Source: Erythrobacter sp. EC-HK427
Lineage (GTDB): Bacteria; Pseudomonadota; Alphaproteobacteria; Sphingomonadales; Sphingomonadaceae
DNA length: 64,000 nt
Assembly: GCF_902498745.1 (NCBI RefSeq)
Contig: NZ_LR701479.1
Span: 2,621,060 to 2,685,059 of the forward strand
Direction of reading: 5' to 3'
A program made the position numbers and the translations under genes. This document shows positions 9,197 to 18,316 of the stretch, piece after piece (the first letter of the stretch is position 1; the number at the start of each line of letters is the position of its first letter). The notes under the pieces were generated by a model. The model did no database searches and was not told the DNA's origin. It saw only the letters and a list, made by a program, of their open reading frames with translations.

Positions 9197-9804
9197 TTCT
9201 TGCTGCCGACCTTGGGCTCCTCGCCCTTCAATAGCCGCGCGATATTGGCGCGGTGGAGCCAGATGATAAGCAGCGCGATCACTGCCAGCACCGGCACGAA
9301 AGGTTCAAACCCCAGCACCACGGCGGCAATTGCCGCCGCCACGACCGCGCTCATCCCCGCCACCGAACTGATGCGTCCGATAGCCAGCACGGCGATCCAC
9401 ACCACCGCATAGGCGAGCCCGATTGGCCACGCGAGGCCGAACGCCACGCCCGCATTGGTCGCCACGCCCTTCCCACCTTTGAAGCCGAGCCAGACGGGGA
9501 AGCAATGCCCCAGTACCGCGCCAAGCGCGGCCCATGGCACCGGCCCCCAAGCGGCATTCGGCATCACCGAAGCGACGCCGTACCACTGCGTCACCAGCAG
9601 CACCGGCACCAGCCCCTTGGCCAGATCGAGCAGCAGAGTGGCCACCGCCAGTCCCTTGCTGCCGGTGCGCAGCACATTGGTTGCGCCGATATTGCCCGAT
9701 CCGGTCTTGCGGATATCGCCCTTGCCCGTCGCCAGCGCCAGAATCAGGCCAAAGGGTATCGAGCCGCACAGATATCCGATTGCGAAACCGATGATATTTT
9801 CCAC
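9193..9804 (-). CDS. plsY: Glycerol-3-phosphate acyltransferase PlsY
   Basis: Inner-membrane enzyme that transfers the acyl group of acyl-phosphate to glycerol-3-phosphate, the first committed step of phospholipid synthesis. The 203-residue protein has about five membrane segments and the three PlsY motifs: CGSIPFGLILAL near the start, TGSGNIGATNVLR, and FKGGKGVATNAGV. I chose the GTG at 9804 (VENIIGFAIG) because AAGGG lies nine bases upstream; a TTG eight codons earlier is less likely. It overlaps dprA downstream and diverges from murI. Confidence 0.93.
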   Translation of the reverse strand: MENIIGFAIGYLCGSIPFGLILALATGKGDIRKTGSGNIGATNVLRTGSKGLAVATLLLDLAKGLVPVLLVTQWYGVASVMPNAAWGPVPWAALGAVLGHCFPVWLGFKGGKGVATNAGVAFGLAWPIGLAYAVVWIAVLAIGRISSVAGMSAVVAAAIAAVVLGFEPFVPVLAVIALLIIWLHRANIARLLKGEEPKVGSKK

Positions 9805-9920
9805 GATCAACCCTTGTGCCACCTGCAAGTGCTTGCTGAATCCCCGCGCTTGCTCCTAAAGCGCGTTAAACCGCAAATGCTCGCCTTCGACAAGCGAAGG
9901 GTGGCGCGAAAGAAACGGAT

Positions 9921-10709
9921 TTGGACGCGAAATCTCCCATCTTGCTGTTCGATAGCGGCCTTGGCGGCTTGACCGTGCTGCGGGCGCTGCGCGCGGCTTT
10001 GCCCGATGCGCCGGTGATCTACGCCGCCGACACCGCCGGCCTGCCCTATGGCGAAAAAACCGAGGCGGAAATTGCCGCGCGGGTGGCCGGGCTGCTCGGG
10101 AGGATGAGCGAGCGGTATGCGCCGCGCCTCATCTGCATTGCCTGCAACACCGCCAGCACGATTGCGCTCGGCATGGTGCGCGATGTGCTGAACGTGCCGA
10201 TTGTGGGCACTGTGCCAGCGATCAAGCCTGCGGCGGCGCTCACCAAATCGGGTACGATCGGCCTGCTCGGCACTGCGGCAACGATCCGGCAACGCTATGT
10301 CGACGATCTGGAAGCGCAATTCGCCTCCGACAAGCGGCTGATCCGTTACGCCGCCCCCGGTCTGGTCGGCGCGGCTGAAGCAAAGCTGCGCGGCGGCACG
10401 CCCGATCCCGCGATCATCGCCAGCGCCGTGGCCGGTTTGCGCGAACAGGCGGGCGGAGATGCCATCGACACAGTGGTGCTCGCCTGCACGCATTTCCCGC
10501 TGCTGGAGGACGAATTGCGCGCGGCAATGGGCGGCGCGGTGACCTTTATTGACGGCGCGGATGGCATTGCCCGGCGCATAGTTTCGCTCACGCAGAACGA
10601 GGCGTTCGATCATTCGGCGGGCAGCTTCGCGGTCACCACCGCCACCCCCGATTCCGCGATTTACGCCGCATTCGCGCCCTTCGGCATCACCCGTGTGGAG
10701 CAATTCTGA
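9921..10709 (+). CDS. murI: Glutamate racemase
   Basis: Cofactor-independent racemase that makes D-glutamate for peptidoglycan. The 262-residue protein has the N-terminal DSGLGGLTVLRAL motif (Asp11, Ser12), and the two catalytic cysteines, Cys75 in IACNTAST and Cys189 in VLACTHFPLL, are both present. The start appears to be TTG at 9921, preceded by AGAAACGGA; no ATG or GTG fits the homology better. It stands alone, divergent from plsY and 141 bases ahead of hemA. Confidence 0.95.
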   Translation: MDAKSPILLFDSGLGGLTVLRALRAALPDAPVIYAADTAGLPYGEKTEAEIAARVAGLLGRMSERYAPRLICIACNTASTIALGMVRDVLNVPIVGTVPAIKPAAALTKSGTIGLLGTAATIRQRYVDDLEAQFASDKRLIRYAAPGLVGAAEAKLRGGTPDPAIIASAVAGLREQAGGDAIDTVVLACTHFPLLEDELRAAMGGAVTFIDGADGIARRIVSLTQNEAFDHSAGSFAVTTATPDSAIYAAFAPFGITRVEQF

Positions 10710-10759
10710 TACGGATTTTCGGGCAGGTCAGGCGCGCTTTTGCCTGCGCCGAGAAGTAG

Positions 10760-10776
10760 TTGCGAACGCCTCGCAA
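10760..10776. promoter_or_regulatory. Inverted repeat between murI and hemA
   Basis: TTGCGA and TCGCAA form a perfect 6-base inverted repeat around ACGCC, 51 bases after the murI stop and about 75 bases before the hemA start. It could be part of a hemA operator or a weak transcription stop; no run of T follows it. Confidence 0.25.
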
Positions 10777-10850
10777 ACTTCGTGCTTCAATCTGCGGCAA
10801 ACCTTCCCTAAATCGCCACAATTCTGAAACCCGCTTCCGGGGTGCGTGCC

Positions 10851-12071
10851 GTGAATTACGATCAGGTTTTCGACCAGGCCATTGACCGCCTTCATACCGA
10901 AGGCCGCTACCGCGTGTTTATCGACATTCTGCGCAACAAGGGCGCGTTTCCCAATGCGCGCTGCTTTGCCGGGCATAACGGGCCGAAGCCGATCACCGTT
11001 TGGTGTTCCAACGATTACCTCGCCATGGGCCAGCATCCCAAAGTGATCGCCGCGATGGAAGAGGCGCTGCACGATGTTGGCGCGGGCTCGGGCGGCACGC
11101 GCAATATCGGCGGCAACACCCATTACCATGTGGAGCTGGAGAACGAGCTGGCGCAGCTGCACGGCAAGGAAGCCGCGCTGCTGTTCACCAGCGGCTATGT
11201 CTCGAATGACGCGACGCTTTCGACGCTGGCCAAGCTGCTGCCCGGCTGCGTCATTTTCTCTGACGAACTGAACCACGCCAGCATGATCGCGGGCATCCGC
11301 AATTCAGGCTGCGAGAAGAGGGTTTTCCGGCATAACGACTTGCAGCATCTCGAAGAGTTGCTGGCGGCCGAAGATGCGAACACGCCGAAAGTCATCGCCT
11401 TCGAAAGCGTCTACTCGATGGACGGCGATGTCGCGCCAATCCACGCGATTTGCGATCTGGCGGAGAAATACAACGCCCTCACCTATATCGACGAAGTCCA
11501 CGCGGTCGGGATGTATGGAGAGCATGGCGGCGGCATTTCGGAGCGGGACGAGGCGGCGCACCGGATCGACCTCATCGAGGGCACGCTGGGCAAGGCCTTC
11601 GGCGTGATGGGCGGCTATGTCGCGTCGAGCCAGAAGATCATCGACTGCATCCGTTCCTACGCCCCCGGTTTTATCTTCACGACATCTCTCAGCCCTGCGC
11701 TGGTGGCAGGTGTTTTGGCGTCAGTGCGGCATCTGAAGGCAAGCAGTGTGGAACGCGATGCGCAGCAGGCCAATGCCGCGACACTCAAGCGCCTGTTCCG
11801 CGAGGCTGGCCTGCCGGTGATGGACAGCACCACGCACATCGTCCCGCTGATGGTGGGTGATCCGGTGCGCGCCAAGCAGATCAGCGACATCCTGCTCGCC
11901 GAATACGGTGTGTATGTGCAGCCGATCAACTTCCCCACCGTTCCGCGCGGCACCGAACGCCTGCGCTTCACGCCCGGCCCGATGCATTCCGAAGCGATGA
12001 TGGCCGAATTGACCGGCGCGCTAATCGAGATTTGGGATAGGCTCGCGCTAGAATTGCGCAAAGCCGCGTAA
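10851..12071 (+). CDS. hemA: 5-aminolevulinate synthase
   Basis: PLP enzyme condensing glycine with succinyl-CoA to 5-aminolevulinate, the C4 (Shemin) entry to haem, typical of alphaproteobacteria. From GTG 10851 the protein is 406 residues. It contains [10 protein letters not shown], the glycine-rich [23 protein letters not shown], and the PLP lysine in [13 protein letters not shown] (Lys248). An upstream GTG at 10842 would add three residues. I prefer 10851 because the [14 protein letters not shown] opening matches the family and GGGGTG lies at a suitable distance. A small membrane-protein gene follows two bases after its stop. Confidence 0.95.
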   Translation: MNYDQVFDQAIDRLHTEGRYRVFIDILRNKGAFPNARCFAGHNGPKPITVWCSNDYLAMGQHPKVIAAMEEALHDVGAGSGGTRNIGGNTHYHVELENELAQLHGKEAALLFTSGYVSNDATLSTLAKLLPGCVIFSDELNHASMIAGIRNSGCEKRVFRHNDLQHLEELLAAEDANTPKVIAFESVYSMDGDVAPIHAICDLAEKYNALTYIDEVHAVGMYGEHGGGISERDEAAHRIDLIEGTLGKAFGVMGGYVASSQKIIDCIRSYAPGFIFTTSLSPALVAGVLASVRHLKASSVERDAQQANAATLKRLFREAGLPVMDSTTHIVPLMVGDPVRAKQISDILLAEYGVYVQPINFPTVPRGTERLRFTPGPMHSEAMMAELTGALIEIWDRLALELRKAA

Positions 12072-12073
12072 TA

Positions 12074-12496
12074 GTGACTTCCTTGGTCGCTTCCCCTGCT
12101 AGGCACGCCACAGTATTTGTCACGCTTGCCTTTCTATTGCTCTTCATAATCGATATTTTCGTTTGGCAATCGCATCCGTTTGGGATTTTGGGAGGTAAAG
12201 CAGCGGGATCAGCGCTTGATCCTTTTTTGCTACTTTCCGCATTGCTTATCGGTGGATTGTTGGGATCCGATTGGAGATCTCTGGTCGCTGCGGGATTTGC
12301 TGCGGCTGGATTAGAATGGCTTACAGTTATGAGGGGTACACGCGAGTTTTTCGGTCGTGAGAATGATTTTCAGCTCGAAAGTGTTTTGGCCAAGCTCCTC
12401 GCCATCTGCTTCATCATTAGTCTTGTTGCAATGTTGAAGTACGTCGCAAGAATGAACGCTAAACCGGAACCTGAACAAACGCGTGAAGAGCAATAG
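12074..12496 (+). CDS. Small membrane protein of unknown function
   Basis: A 140-residue protein with about four hydrophobic segments (near residues 12-30, 48-62, 68-84 and 104-122) and a charged, Glu-rich tail. It begins with GTG two bases after the hemA stop, so it probably shares that transcript. Base composition is clearly richer in A/T than its neighbours. I do not recognise the family; a role linked to haem synthesis is only a guess from position. The ribosome-binding site is weak, which lowers confidence in the exact start. Confidence 0.6.
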   Translation: MTSLVASPARHATVFVTLAFLLLFIIDIFVWQSHPFGILGGKAAGSALDPFLLLSALLIGGLLGSDWRSLVAAGFAAAGLEWLTVMRGTREFFGRENDFQLESVLAKLLAICFIISLVAMLKYVARMNAKPEPEQTREEQ

Positions 12497-12665
12497 GGTC
12501 TTCGTAGTCGTTTAACCTCATTCGATATGACTGCCACTGCTCCCAAAAGCGTAGCAGCGCTCCATCCAGTATCACCAAGATGTTAGCCGCTTGGTAACCA
12601 CATATCTGGCATAGCCTTGCTGTTCCGCCCCGCCTTTCCGGCGCGGCGCACAATGTGGGTACGTA

Positions 12666-14870
12666 ATGGCAGTTGGTGGACTTCTTAGGGGTTTTGGCGG
12701 CGGGTCGGTTTCCGCTCGTCCCGCATCGCGCGTGATCTCGGCCGATGATACGGCGGCGCGGATCAAAGTCCTCGATGATTACGAGCGCACCGGCATCGCC
12801 TGGATCTGGGCAACCGACGCCGAAGATCGCCTGATCTACCTCTCCCCCAGCGCGGACGAGCATCTGGAAGAAGGCCTTGCCAGCCTGCTCGACAAGCCGC
12901 TGACCGAGCTGTTCGAAATCGATCCCGACAATTCTGACCGTTCGGACCGCCCGCTGCAATTCCAGCTCAAGTCGCGCAAGAAGATCACCGACCTGCCGGT
13001 GCGCCCCATCCGGCAGCCGGGTGCGCCGACGCCCAAGGAAAGCTGGTGGGCCCTGTCTGGCCATCCGCTGTTCGATGCGGAGGGCAAGTTCCAAGGTTAT
13101 CGCGGCAGCACCAAGGATATCACGCAAGCCTACGAACGGGCGCGCGAGGATTCGCGGCTGGCCGAATATGATTCGCTCACCGGCCTTGCCAATCGCCACC
13201 GGATGAACCGCAAGCTGGAAAGCACGCTCGCCGCCTACAAGCGCGAGAAGCGATCCTGCGCCCTGCTGATGCTCGATCTCGACAAGTTCAAGCAGGTGAA
13301 CGACACGATGGGCCACCAAGCCGGTGACGATCTGCTGCGGCAGGTTGCCGAGCGCCTGATGGCGGTCGTTCCAAGTGGATGCGAAGTCGGGCGGCTGGGC
13401 GGCGACGAGTTCCAGATTGTTATGCCCGACGAGGATGATCGCGGCAAATTGGGCGATCTGGCTGAAAAGATCATCCAGATGCTCACCTCGCCCTATCAGC
13501 TGGACGGCAAGCGGGCGATCATCGGGGCGTCGGTGGGCATTTCCATCGCCCCCTATGACGGGCTGGAAGCCGAGGAAATCATCCACGGCGCCGACTTGGC
13601 GCTTTACGCCGCCAAGAACAGCGGGCGCGGCACCTATCGTTTCTACTCAGCCGACCTCAAAGACGTAGAGCAGGAACGGCAGGAGCTGCTGGATGATCTG
13701 CGCGAGGCGCTGGCGACCGAGCAGCTGGCGCTCCATTACCAGCCCGTCGTGCGCACCAGCGACAACGCCGTGGTCGGATTCGAAGCGCTGATGCGCTGGG
13801 AGCATCCCGAACGCGGCAATGTCAGCCCCGGGGTCTTCATTCCGGCGGCGGAGGAGAGCGATCTCATTAACCAGCTCGGCCAATGGGCGCTGCGCCGCGC
13901 CTGTGAGGATGCGCTGCAATGGCCGGAGAATGTGCGGATCGCGGTCAATGTCTCGGCGCGGCAATTCACCAACAAGGGCTTCCCAGCGGTGGTGACGCAG
14001 GCGCTCGCCGAAACGGGTCTTGCGCCCGACCGGCTGGAGCTGGAGCTGACCGAGACGGTCTTCATGGGCGACAGCGAGGCCACCGACCAGACCTTCAAGA
14101 CGCTGAAGGCGCTGGGCGTCCGCTTGGCGCTCGACGATTTCGGCACCGGCTATTCCTCGCTCAGCTACCTGCGCAACGCGCCGTTCGACAAGCTGAAAGT
14201 CGACAAGAGCTTTGTCGACAGCTGCACCCAGAAGAACGAGAACAGCGCGAAGATCATCACCGCGATTATCGGTCTGTCCGAAGCGCTGGGCATGGATGTC
14301 ACGGTGGAAGGCGTCGAGGCTTTCGACCAATTCAAGCTGGTGACGGCAAAGGGCGCGAAATATATCCAGGGGTGGATTTACTCCAAGGCCCGCCCGCAAA
14401 GCGACATCCTCGAAATCATCGCCAATGGCGGCTACAAGATCGAACCGAGCGGCCCGGAAACCTACCGGCCCGAACGCCGCTCCGTCTTCCGCCGCATTGG
14501 TGTGATCCATGAGGACAACCGCTACAACGCCGTGATGCGCGATCTTTCGCAAACCGGCTCGCGGATCGAAGGACTGGTCGGCGTGCCGGTGGGTACCGGG
14601 CTGGTGCTCGATCTTGGCGGCGGGCAATTGGCGGTGTGCACCGTGCGCCGTTCGCAGGATGCCATCATCGGGGTAGAGTTTGAAACGCCGTTGGTCAGCG
14701 ACGGCGCAGGAGGCCTTGTCACACGGCACCGCGTGTCGCCCTATGCGCTGGCCGCCGCAGGGATGCCGCTTGCCGCGCTGCCGCCGGGCAATTACCCGTC
14801 ACAGATGATGGGAGACGGCCCGAAATCCGCGCCGCAATTCCTCGAAGTGCAGGTGGCGCGCGGAAGTTAA
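12666..14870 (+). CDS. PAS-GGDEF-EAL-PilZ cyclic-di-GMP protein
   Basis: A 734-residue cytoplasmic-looking protein with, in order, a PAS-like sensor (about 38-160), a diguanylate cyclase domain with an intact GGDEF motif (245-249), a phosphodiesterase domain with an intact EAL (373-375) plus the conserved LELTETVF, DDFGTGYSSLSYL and TVEGVE motifs, and a C-terminal PilZ-like region (about 605-690; RRSVFRR, DLSQTGSRIEG). Both catalytic domains look active, and the PilZ part may sense the product. No RxxD inhibitory site sits just before GGDEF. It stands alone after a 169-base gap that shows no recognisable motif. Confidence 0.9.
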   Translation: MAVGGLLRGFGGGSVSARPASRVISADDTAARIKVLDDYERTGIAWIWATDAEDRLIYLSPSADEHLEEGLASLLDKPLTELFEIDPDNSDRSDRPLQFQLKSRKKITDLPVRPIRQPGAPTPKESWWALSGHPLFDAEGKFQGYRGSTKDITQAYERAREDSRLAEYDSLTGLANRHRMNRKLESTLAAYKREKRSCALLMLDLDKFKQVNDTMGHQAGDDLLRQVAERLMAVVPSGCEVGRLGGDEFQIVMPDEDDRGKLGDLAEKIIQMLTSPYQLDGKRAIIGASVGISIAPYDGLEAEEIIHGADLALYAAKNSGRGTYRFYSADLKDVEQERQELLDDLREALATEQLALHYQPVVRTSDNAVVGFEALMRWEHPERGNVSPGVFIPAAEESDLINQLGQWALRRACEDALQWPENVRIAVNVSARQFTNKGFPAVVTQALAETGLAPDRLELELTETVFMGDSEATDQTFKTLKALGVRLALDDFGTGYSSLSYLRNAPFDKLKVDKSFVDSCTQKNENSAKIITAIIGLSEALGMDVTVEGVEAFDQFKLVTAKGAKYIQGWIYSKARPQSDILEIIANGGYKIEPSGPETYRPERRSVFRRIGVIHEDNRYNAVMRDLSQTGSRIEGLVGVPVGTGLVLDLGGGQLAVCTVRRSQDAIIGVEFETPLVSDGAGGLVTRHRVSPYALAAAGMPLAALPPGNYPSQMMGDGPKSAPQFLEVQVARGS

Positions 14871-14890
14871 CCCCCGCGCACGCCAAGCTC

Positions 14891-16096
14891 TTAGCGAAGG
14901 CTCACCACATTGTCGCTTTCGCGCGGATCGGCGCGGTCGCCGCGATAGAGGCTGGCCATCGGCTCATCCATCACAATCGCGCCTTCCACGGCACCGAAGC
15001 CGTTGAAATCGGTCTTCATCGCCGCGCCATAGGCACCCAGCATCCCGATCTCGATATAGTCCCCCGCCTGTATATCTTCGGGCAACAAGAACGGGCCGGC
15101 CATATAGTCGGCGTCGTCGCAAGTCGGGCCATAGAAGGCAAATTCACCGAGCGGCTTGATGAGATCATCCTCCAGCGCGCGCACGGGGAAGCGCCACGCC
15201 ACGTGAGCCGCATCGAACAGCGCGCCATAGGCACCGTCATTTATATAGAGCTCGTTCTCGCGGCGCTTTTCAACGCGCACGATGATCGACGAATATTCGG
15301 CGCAGAGCGCACGGCCCGGTTCAGCCCAAAGTTCTGCCGAATAGGAAATCGGCAGGGCTTCGAAATGGCGGTGGATCATGGCGAAGTAATCTTCGAGGGG
15401 CGGCGGCTCCATGCCCGGATATTCACTCGGGAACCCGCCGCCCACATCGATGATGTCCACAGTGACGGCGGCTTCGGCGATGGCTGCGCGCACCCGCTCT
15501 AGCGCCTGCACATAAGCAAATGGCGTCATCGCCTGACTGCCGACATGGAAACAGATGCCCAGCGCGTCGCAATGCTGGCGGGTCGCCTGCAACAGCGGCG
15601 CGGCATCGATCAGATCGACGCCGAACTTGGCCGCGAGCGAAAGCTCCGAATGTTCGGAGGAAACCCGCAGGCGCACCAGCAATTGCAGATCGCTCGCTTC
15701 AACGCCGTCATCATCAGTCGTCGCGGTAACGATCTTTTGCAGCTCGTCCAGCGTATCAAGGCTGAAAGTGCGCACGCCATGCGTGAAATAGGCCTCGCGA
15801 ATGGCGCGCGGCGTCTTCACCGGATGCATGAAGCACAGCTTTGCTTGCGGAAGCAGGCCGCGCACCAGACGCACTTCACCGATGGAAGCGACATCGTAAT
15901 GCGTCACGCCATTGTCCCACAGCACGCGCAGCAAATCGGGCGAGGGATTCGCCTTCACCGCATACATCGAGGTGCCCGGAAACTTCTCGACAAAGAAGCG
16001 CGCAGCGCGCGCCGCCGCGTGGGGGCGCGTGAGGATTACAGGTTCGTCCGGCTCAAGCGCCGAAACTACAGCCTTTGCGTCTGGAAACTGGTGCAA
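14891..16096 (-). CDS. PLP-dependent ornithine/lysine decarboxylase, alanine-racemase fold
   Basis: Decarboxylates a basic amino acid, most likely ornithine to putrescine, the first step of polyamine synthesis. The 401-residue protein has the PLP lysine in MYAVKANP (Lys48), the phosphate-binding IDVGGGFPSEYPG, AEPGRALCAE, and the active-site cysteine segment GPTCDDADYM near the C-terminus. That segment fits the ornithine/lysine decarboxylase branch better than diaminopimelate decarboxylase. The start seems to be TTG at 16096, nine bases after AGGGGG. Two direct GCGTTAAA repeats lie just upstream. A deoxyhypusine-synthase-like gene three kilobases away may use its product. Confidence 0.88.
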   Translation of the reverse strand: MHQFPDAKAVVSALEPDEPVILTRPHAAARAARFFVEKFPGTSMYAVKANPSPDLLRVLWDNGVTHYDVASIGEVRLVRGLLPQAKLCFMHPVKTPRAIREAYFTHGVRTFSLDTLDELQKIVTATTDDDGVEASDLQLLVRLRVSSEHSELSLAAKFGVDLIDAAPLLQATRQHCDALGICFHVGSQAMTPFAYVQALERVRAAIAEAAVTVDIIDVGGGFPSEYPGMEPPPLEDYFAMIHRHFEALPISYSAELWAEPGRALCAEYSSIIVRVEKRRENELYINDGAYGALFDAAHVAWRFPVRALEDDLIKPLGEFAFYGPTCDDADYMAGPFLLPEDIQAGDYIEIGMLGAYGAAMKTDFNGFGAVEGAIVMDEPMASLYRGDRADPRESDNVVSLR

Positions 16097-16114
16097 TTCA
16101 AGGGACCCCCTAAG

Positions 16115-16136
16115 GCGTTAAACCATTAGCGTTAAA
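16115..16136 (-). promoter_or_regulatory. Direct repeats upstream of the decarboxylase
   Basis: GCGTTAAA occurs at 16115-16122 and again at 16129-16136, a 14-base period, 19 to 40 bases from the TTG start of the decarboxylase. On the coding strand it reads TTTAACGC twice. The spacing does not match the usual TTAA-N7-TTAA box of the regulator CtrA. It may be a binding site for another regulator. Confidence 0.3.
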
Positions 16137-16187
16137 GCTGGCTGCCTTGCGGAGGGTGTCCCATGGGGCAGCGGAAGCGCGGAAATA

Positions 16188-16201
16188 AAGCGCCCCCGCT
16201 T
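16188..16201 (-). terminator. Possible weak terminator after lemA
   Basis: AAGCG and CGCTT pair around a four-base loop, followed on the minus strand by TATTT, 43 bases after the lemA stop. The stem has only five pairs, so termination would be leaky at best. Confidence 0.35.
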
Positions 16202-16243
16202 AATTGCAAGTGAATTCGCGTCGATTCCTACGCAGACTTTCGG

Positions 16244-16795
16244 TCAGGAGAAGTCCACATTGGGTACCTGGTCGACCACGCCCTTCTCGCTGTCGTCGAG
16301 CCGGTGAAAATCGGCCTGCTGAAAGCCCAGCGTGCCGGCAAACAGCACCGCAGGAAAGCTTTCCCGCCCGGTATTGTAGCGCGATACCGCCGCGTTGAGC
16401 GCACGGCGCGCTGCCGCCAGCTTGTCTTCGACATTGGCCAGCTCGCGCTGCAATTCCTGAAAATTGGTGTTCGCCTTCAGATCGGGATAGGCCTCGCCCA
16501 GCGCCAGCACCTTGTCGAGCGCGATCCGCAACGTCGCCTCGTCCTGCGAATTGACCGAACCGCTCGCCGCCTTGTTGCGCGCCGCGATCACCGCTTCCAG
16601 CGTATCCGCTTCATGGCTGGCATAGCCTTTCACGGTGTTCACCAGATTGGGGATGAGATCATGCCGCTGGCGCAATTGCGCGTCGATATCGGCCACCCCC
16701 TGATTGACGTTCTGCCGCAAGCCGACAAGCCGGTTGTAAATGCCGATGACGACGACGACCAGCACGATGACGATGCCGATAAGGATAAATTCCAT
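16244..16795 (-). CDS. LemA family protein
   Basis: A 183-residue protein with an N-terminal membrane anchor (residues 3-21) followed by the LemA helical domain: YNRLVGLRQNVNQGVADIDAQL, RHDLIPNLVNTVKGYA, and NVEDKLAAARRALNAAVSRYN. Family members are anchored to the inner membrane with a helical extracytoplasmic domain; the molecular role is unknown. A 73-base gap separates it from the divergent DUF3137-type gene, a pairing seen repeatedly with lemA. Confidence 0.92.
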   Translation of the reverse strand: MEFILIGIVIVLVVVVIGIYNRLVGLRQNVNQGVADIDAQLRQRHDLIPNLVNTVKGYASHEADTLEAVIAARNKAASGSVNSQDEATLRIALDKVLALGEAYPDLKANTNFQELQRELANVEDKLAAARRALNAAVSRYNTGRESFPAVLFAGTLGFQQADFHRLDDSEKGVVDQVPNVDFS

Positions 16796-16868
16796 GATTG
16801 CGTTCCTGCCCTTCCCCTGTGAGCCCCTTGTGTGCCATCAAAGCGCCATGGGGAAAAGGGGGTAAGCG

Positions 16869-17822
16869 ATGATTGAACGTCCTGATGTGGACACACTGCT
16901 GGCCGGGCCACTGGGAGCGTGGCTGCGCGAGCAGGAGAATGTGCGCGAAGACGCGAAGAAAACGATGCGCAGCCGGCGCTTCACAGTGCTGGTCGTGCTC
17001 TTGCCGCTGGCAGCCTTCGTGCTGATCGCGTTCAGTTTTGATCTCGCGCCCGTCATTTGGGGCACGTTTGTGTTGGGCGCGCTCGGCTTCGGCTGGGCCT
17101 ATATGCCGGTCATGAACGCGGTCAAAGCGGTGAAAGTGGGCATCAATGATGCCATCGCCGATGCCCTTGGCCTCAGCTACAGCCATGATTGCGAGCCCGG
17201 AATGCCGTTCGAGCTGGCGAAGGCGTGCAAGGTGCTGCCCAGTCACGACCGCGCCCATTTCGAAGACGAGTGGCGCGGCCATTTCGGAAGCATCCCGTTC
17301 AGCGTGCACGAGGCCAAGCTGGAGGAGAGGCGCGGCTCCGGCAAAAATACCCGCTGGGTCACCGTCTTCCACGGACTGGTGATGAGCATCGGCTATTCCA
17401 AGCGCTTTCTCGGCACGACCATTCTGGTGAAAGACAACGCCTATCGCAAATTCTGGGGCGGCAAGTCGGACAGCGTCAAAGTGAACGGCATGCAACTCGA
17501 CTATGCCGATATGACGCATCCCGATTTCGAGGACCGCTTCGACATCTACACCAGCGATCAGGTGGAAGCGCGCGATCTGATCGACCCGCTTTATGTCGAG
17601 CGGCTGATCGCGGTCGAAAAGAGCTATCACGGCGACGATGTGGCGACGATCTTCCACGAGGGCAGCCTCGTCGTCACGCTCAAAACCGGCAATATGTTCG
17701 AGAGCGGGAGCATCGAGGCGAGCGACGACCGCACGAAAATCGAACAGACGGTAGACCAGTTCATGCGCTTGTCCGACCTCGCCAAAGAGCTCAACAGCCG
17801 CGAGGCGCGCACGGGTGTTTAG
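16869..17822 (+). CDS. DUF3137-type membrane protein
   Basis: A 317-residue protein with a cytoplasmic N-terminus, two adjacent membrane segments at about residues 38-76, and a soluble C-terminal domain containing LSYSHDCEPG, FHGLVMSIGYSKRFLGTT and FEDRFDIYTSDQVEARDLIDP. The last segment is characteristic of the DUF3137 family as I know it. Genes of this family often lie beside lemA, as here, implying a joint envelope function that is not defined. The ATG at 16869 has a GGGGGTAAG ribosome-binding sequence. It converges with the acetyltransferase gene, with a 4-base overlap of their 3' ends. Confidence 0.8.
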   Translation: MIERPDVDTLLAGPLGAWLREQENVREDAKKTMRSRRFTVLVVLLPLAAFVLIAFSFDLAPVIWGTFVLGALGFGWAYMPVMNAVKAVKVGINDAIADALGLSYSHDCEPGMPFELAKACKVLPSHDRAHFEDEWRGHFGSIPFSVHEAKLEERRGSGKNTRWVTVFHGLVMSIGYSKRFLGTTILVKDNAYRKFWGGKSDSVKVNGMQLDYADMTHPDFEDRFDIYTSDQVEARDLIDPLYVERLIAVEKSYHGDDVATIFHEGSLVVTLKTGNMFESGSIEASDDRTKIEQTVDQFMRLSDLAKELNSREARTGV

Positions 17823-18316
17823 GTAGTCAGCCGACGCCCGAACACGCTGGAAAGTTTGGCAAAGCCGTTCTTCTCGAAGAAGCGGTGTGCGTCCTCGTTG
17901 TGCAGCCCGCTTTCGAGGAACACCCAGTCGATGCCGCGCGCTGCGATGCGTTCCATCGCTCGCTCGAGCAACTGCCTGCCGATGCCCCCAGAGCGCGCCT
18001 GCGGGTCAACCGCCATGTCCTCGATCACCGCGAAGCTGCGATGTTCGCCGTGCTCGAAGGCGACGATCAGCATTCCGCATACCGCCCCGCCCACGCCGCG
18101 CGCAACCAACATATCGCGATCACCCGGATCGGCGAAATCGGCGGCGTAGCGTTCCTCCAGATCGGGAATCCAGCTTACGCCGTCATCGCTAAGGCCCGTC
18201 TGGATTTCGCCATGGCTGATATAACTCGCCTGCGCACCGATCACGCGGGCAGCAAAGGCGGCCGCGTCCGGGATGTCTTCCGGCGCGTTCCAGCGGACGG
18301 CGGGGCTACCGGTCAT
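17819..18316 (-). CDS. GNAT-family acetyltransferase
   Basis: A 165-residue acetyl-CoA-dependent N-acetyltransferase. The acetyl-CoA-binding motif is in VIEDMAVDPQARSGGIGRQLLERAM (key residues RSGGIG), followed by FLESGLHNEDAHRFFEKNGF, typical of GNAT C-termini. The substrate cannot be read from sequence. The ATG at 18316 overlaps the stop of the upstream gene as ATGA, so the two are translationally coupled. Confidence 0.88.
   Translation of the reverse strand: MTGSPAVRWNAPEDIPDAAAFAARVIGAQASYISHGEIQTGLSDDGVSWIPDLEERYAADFADPGDRDMLVARGVGGAVCGMLIVAFEHGEHRSFAVIEDMAVDPQARSGGIGRQLLERAMERIAARGIDWVFLESGLHNEDAHRFFEKNGFAKLSSVFGRRLTT

Noticed and set aside
16115-16136. CtrA binding site
   Set aside because: The TTAA half-sites are ten bases apart rather than the seven of the usual TTAA-N7-TTAA box.
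16097-16243. speF-type leader RNA upstream of the ornithine-type decarboxylase
   Set aside because: Only 147 bases separate it from lemA, too short for the long speF leader, and I see no matching structure.
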